64,000 bases of DNA from Haliscomenobacter sp. (GTDB lineage Bacteria > Bacteroidota > Bacteroidia > Chitinophagales > Saprospiraceae): positions 372,001-436,000 of the forward strand of contig JADJPL010000001.1 of assembly GCA_016713275.1 (NCBI GenBank), given 5' to 3'. Positions within the stretch are counted from its first letter, which is position 1, and every line of letters begins with the position of its first letter. The notes beneath the pieces are model-generated. The model had not been told where the DNA came from. It made no database searches and was given only the letters and a program-made list of their open reading frames with translations. The position numbers and the translations under genes were made by a program. Positions 61,783-64,000 of this stretch are shown in pieces.

Positions 61783-63186
61783 TTAATACGTATCGCTCAG
61801 GGCAAAAACCGGTTGCCGGTTGATCCAGCGGCCCCTGGTGAAGTCTGGAAAAGCGACCGGTTGGCTGCCCAAAGCAATCGACTCCTCCGAAAGCGGGGTA
61901 ATTGCCATCCAGGTAGCTGCGTCGTATACATCGATCACGGCCGGCGCGTTTTGCTTGGCGCATTCGATGAAGGCATGAAGGAGGAAGAAATCCATCCCGC
62001 CGTGCCCGGCGCCGGTGGCATCCTGCTCGTACTTTTTCCACAACGGATGGTCGAAGGCCTGCAGATAAGGCTCGGCTTTTTCCCATTGGTGGGGTTTCGC
62101 GCTTTTGCCCTCCAGGTAAATGGATTGGTTGACATCCATCCAGATCCCTTTGGTACCCTGAACCCGAAAACCGAGGGAGTAGGGCCTCGGAAGGTTGGTG
62201 TCGTGAAAAAGCGTGACGGTTTCGCCGTTGCTGGTCCGGATCATGGTGGTGACTACGTCGCCGAGCCGGAATTCCACGTTGGCATTGGGGTGATTCGGCC
62301 CTCCTTTAGGGTGCTTGACGATGTACTCATGCAGTCCTCTGGCTTTGGTGGCCATAGAGGTGAGGTGGGTAAAGCGGTTGCCCCGGTTGATGTCGATGTA
62401 ATTGGCTACCGGCCCAATCCCATGGGTAGGGTAAAGGTCTCCGTTGCGGTGGATGGAGTGCTGCGTTCTCCAACGCGCTTCGCTAAAGCCCTTTTCTCCA
62501 AATTCTACCCCGCTGTCGTAGGGTGATTTCCCGTCATTGAATTTTACCCCTCTCAGATCGTGCTGATATCCGCCTTCCAAGTGCATCATCTCCCCAAACA
62601 GGCCTTGGCGCACCATATTCAGCACCGCCATAACGTCCCGGCGGTAGCACACGTTCTCCAAAAAGAAAAGATGCGTACCGGTGGATTCGTGGGTGCGCAC
62701 GAGATCCCAGCATTCGTCCAGCGAAAATCCTCCGCTAACCTCCACGCCGGTATATTTTCCGGCGCTCATCGCCGCCGTAGCCATTTCGCTGTGCCACTCC
62801 CAGGGCGTAGAGATCACGACCGCGTCAACTCCGCCTTCTTTCAGCAGGCGCAGGTAATCTTTCGGGCCTTTGTCGTATACTTTTGGCGCGGGGCCTCCTT
62901 TTTTGCTGATGATCGCCTGGGTACGCCGGATCATTTCCGGATCGATATCGCAGATAGCCGTCACAACGCAATCTTTTCGATCCAAAGCCAGATCGACATG
63001 GGATTGGCCGCGCAGCCCCACTCCGATAAACCCAAGTTGCAGTTTGGAATTCTGGTTGGCTATGGGTTGCCCTGTCGTCTTGCTTTCCGGTTTATTGGCG
63101 CCCGAAGCGGTGGTTCCCAGGGCCAGGCCAGCCCCTGCCAGAACAGACTTTTGGATAAATGCACGACGATTTGGTTTGTTTTTCAA
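61783..63186 (-). CDS. GH109 alpha-N-acetylgalactosaminidase-like oxidoreductase (Tat-exported)
   Basis: A 467-residue protein of the Gfo/Idh/MocA fold, GH109 group, whose characterised members remove alpha-linked GalNAc with NAD as a bound cofactor. A Tat signal peptide is visible (RRAFIQKSVLAGAGLALG), then the NAD site LGFIGVGLRGQ, the EVSGGFSLDECW stretch, YPTHGIGPVANYIDINRG (a GH109 hallmark, about 253-270) and GHGGMDFFLLHAFIECAKQN near the C-terminus. It is the first gene of a run with a nucleotidyltransferase, a sugar kinase and a beta-galactosidase. No promoter is clear in 63187-63338. Confidence 0.85.
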   Translation of the reverse strand: MKNKPNRRAFIQKSVLAGAGLALGTTASGANKPESKTTGQPIANQNSKLQLGFIGVGLRGQSHVDLALDRKDCVVTAICDIDPEMIRRTQAIISKKGGPAPKVYDKGPKDYLRLLKEGGVDAVVISTPWEWHSEMATAAMSAGKYTGVEVSGGFSLDECWDLVRTHESTGTHLFFLENVCYRRDVMAVLNMVRQGLFGEMMHLEGGYQHDLRGVKFNDGKSPYDSGVEFGEKGFSEARWRTQHSIHRNGDLYPTHGIGPVANYIDINRGNRFTHLTSMATKARGLHEYIVKHPKGGPNHPNANVEFRLGDVVTTMIRTSNGETVTLFHDTNLPRPYSLGFRVQGTKGIWMDVNQSIYLEGKSAKPHQWEKAEPYLQAFDHPLWKKYEQDATGAGHGGMDFFLLHAFIECAKQNAPAVIDVYDAATWMAITPLSEESIALGSQPVAFPDFTRGRWINRQPVFALSDTY

Positions 63187-63338
63187 GGGTAGTTGGATTT
63201 ATGGTGAACAAACGCTTGGCCAAATGCAAATTGGTTTGGCTAAATTAAAAAAGTCGGGGCATAATCTTGTAAAGACAAGAGAAAAAGAGGAGGAGTAATG
63301 GAAATGGGGTGGTTGGTGGTTGGTGGTTCGTTAGTGGG

Positions 63339-64000
63339 TCATTTTTTGCACTGGCGGATGCAGTCCAGAAGGGCGTTTTTGTCGGAAGCGGCCAAAAACC
63401 GGATATACCCCTGGCCGGCGACCATCGCCAGAACGCCCAAAACAAAAAGCGTATTCCTCGAAGACGCCATAAGAGGGACGTACATCCCATAAAATGGCCT
63501 GACCAGCAACACTTCCAGGGCGACTCCGAAAGCAGCCATAAGGAGGAGAAAGATGCTTGCCGCCCGGAATTGGTTCAGTAAGTCCGGATATTGTTTCCTC
63601 CTGCATTTTTCATAAAAGCGCAGGCAATCTTCGTCCTTGGGGGCCATTTTGATCAACTCCCGGAGAATGTGCTCCGCTGCAGGAAATTCCATCAGATTGT
63701 ATAACGATGCCGCTTTTCGGAAAAGAAATTTCCGGTACAGGTCTTCCTGTTGGTAGGACCGGATGTTCTGGAGGATAGCCAGTTCAATGACCACGTCAGC
63801 CATCAGAACGTGTTTGCGGTAAGCGCCCGTTTCAAAAAGCGCGTTCGTATAATCGACTACCAGTTCGAGGTATTCTTCAAACTCCAGTTGGAGGATCTCC
63901 GTTTCCCATTTTTCGTAAAAACGGATTTGCCCCCGGTAGTCATTCCCCGCAAGTCCCTTAAAATCCCGGTAAATCCTGGAATGGTAGGTAGAGGAAGGGT
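63339..64000 (-). CDS. Membrane-anchored helical-repeat protein (partial, 5' end outside the window)
   Basis: The frame is open to the window edge; at least 219 C-terminal residues are present. The visible part starts with charged helices (YRDFKGLAGNDYRGQIRFYE, FETGAYRKHVLMADVVIELA), continues with a TPR-like stretch (YNLMEFPAAEHILRELIKMA) and has two hydrophobic segments near the C-terminus (AASIFLLLMAAFGVALEVLL and LFVLGVLAMVAGQGYI). The family is not recognised; the layout fits a membrane protein with a large cytoplasmic helical domain. The start cannot be given. Confidence 0.6.
   Translation of the reverse strand, partial: PSSTYHSRIYRDFKGLAGNDYRGQIRFYEKWETEILQLEFEEYLELVVDYTNALFETGAYRKHVLMADVVIELAILQNIRSYQQEDLYRKFLFRKAASLYNLMEFPAAEHILRELIKMAPKDEDCLRFYEKCRRKQYPDLLNQFRAASIFLLLMAAFGVALEVLLVRPFYGMYVPLMASSRNTLFVLGVLAMVAGQGYIRFLAASDKNALLDCIRQCKK

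Noticed and set aside
61234..62526. 430-codon open frame on the plus strand
   Set aside because: Antisense to the nucleotidyltransferase and GH109 genes; no recognisable protein.

Overview
The window looks like chromosomal DNA of a free-living member of the Bacteroidota, most likely from the Saprospiria (Lewinella/Phaeodactylibacter-like). That placement is inferred from gene content and was not searched. Supporting signs are several promoters of the Bacteroidota type (TTTG, about 19-21 bases, TAnnTTTG), weak or absent Shine-Dalgarno sites, a complete Bat (aerotolerance) operon, an atpDC pair that stands apart from other ATP synthase genes, a GH3-family protein, and a type IX secretion (T9SS) sorting tail. 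No rRNA, tRNA or CRISPR array was recognised.

Layout. 0.4-4.8 kb: a GCS2-type ligase, a class I glutamine amidotransferase, an ATP-grasp-like protein and an alpha/beta hydrolase in one tight run. 4.8-11.5 kb: clpB, small proteins, an S9 peptidase and a remnant of a T9SS-exported serine hydrolase. 11.6-15.4 kb: an amino acid permease with a trans-sulfuration enzyme, and an exported protein. 15.7-18 kb: a SulP anion transporter with a beta carbonic anhydrase. 18-25.7 kb: a PAP-like phosphoesterase, an MgtC/DUF4010 membrane protein, a lipoprotein, purine nucleoside phosphorylase and a damaged uvrA. 25.7-29.0 kb: a DUF4143 ATPase behind twin operator-like dyads, then an AT-richer accessory island (small ORF, HNH nuclease, methyltransferase-HIT fusion). 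29.4-39.6 kb: a GH3-family protein facing the Bat operon. 39.7-43.8 kb: two small lipoproteins, lptB, an outer-membrane barrel and a glucosaminidase/LysM protein. 43.9-49.3 kb: a HipB/HipA-like pair whose kinase has lost its catalytic residues, a tocopherol-cyclase-like gene with an in-frame stop, DUF1232, an M24 aminopeptidase and a serine hydrolase. 49.3-52.4 kb: a decayed RHS locus carrying two VapBC-type toxin-antitoxin pairs and an Rpn-nuclease fragment. 52.4-56.5 kb: atpDC, a glycosyltransferase and a DUF5691-like protein. 56.5-63.2 kb: a four-gene glycan operon (GH109, sugar nucleotidyltransferase, sugar kinase, GH2 beta-galactosidase). The window ends inside a membrane protein gene.

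Two layers of unusual structure cut across this. First, at least eight genes are broken by small indels, most of them one base in a homopolymer and all repairable by eye, so sequencing or assembly error is a serious possibility. Larger in-frame or near-frame losses (uvrA signature motif, the serine hydrolase catalytic domain) do not fit that explanation well. Second, intergenic DNA holds several repeat families: degenerate heptanucleotide arrays (consensus GTCYMMM) that run right up to start or stop codons at three loci, and two kinds of MITE-like palindromic elements.

The best candidates for an undescribed system are the HNH / methyltransferase-HIT / small-ORF island at 26.95-29.03 kb and the heptad arrays.
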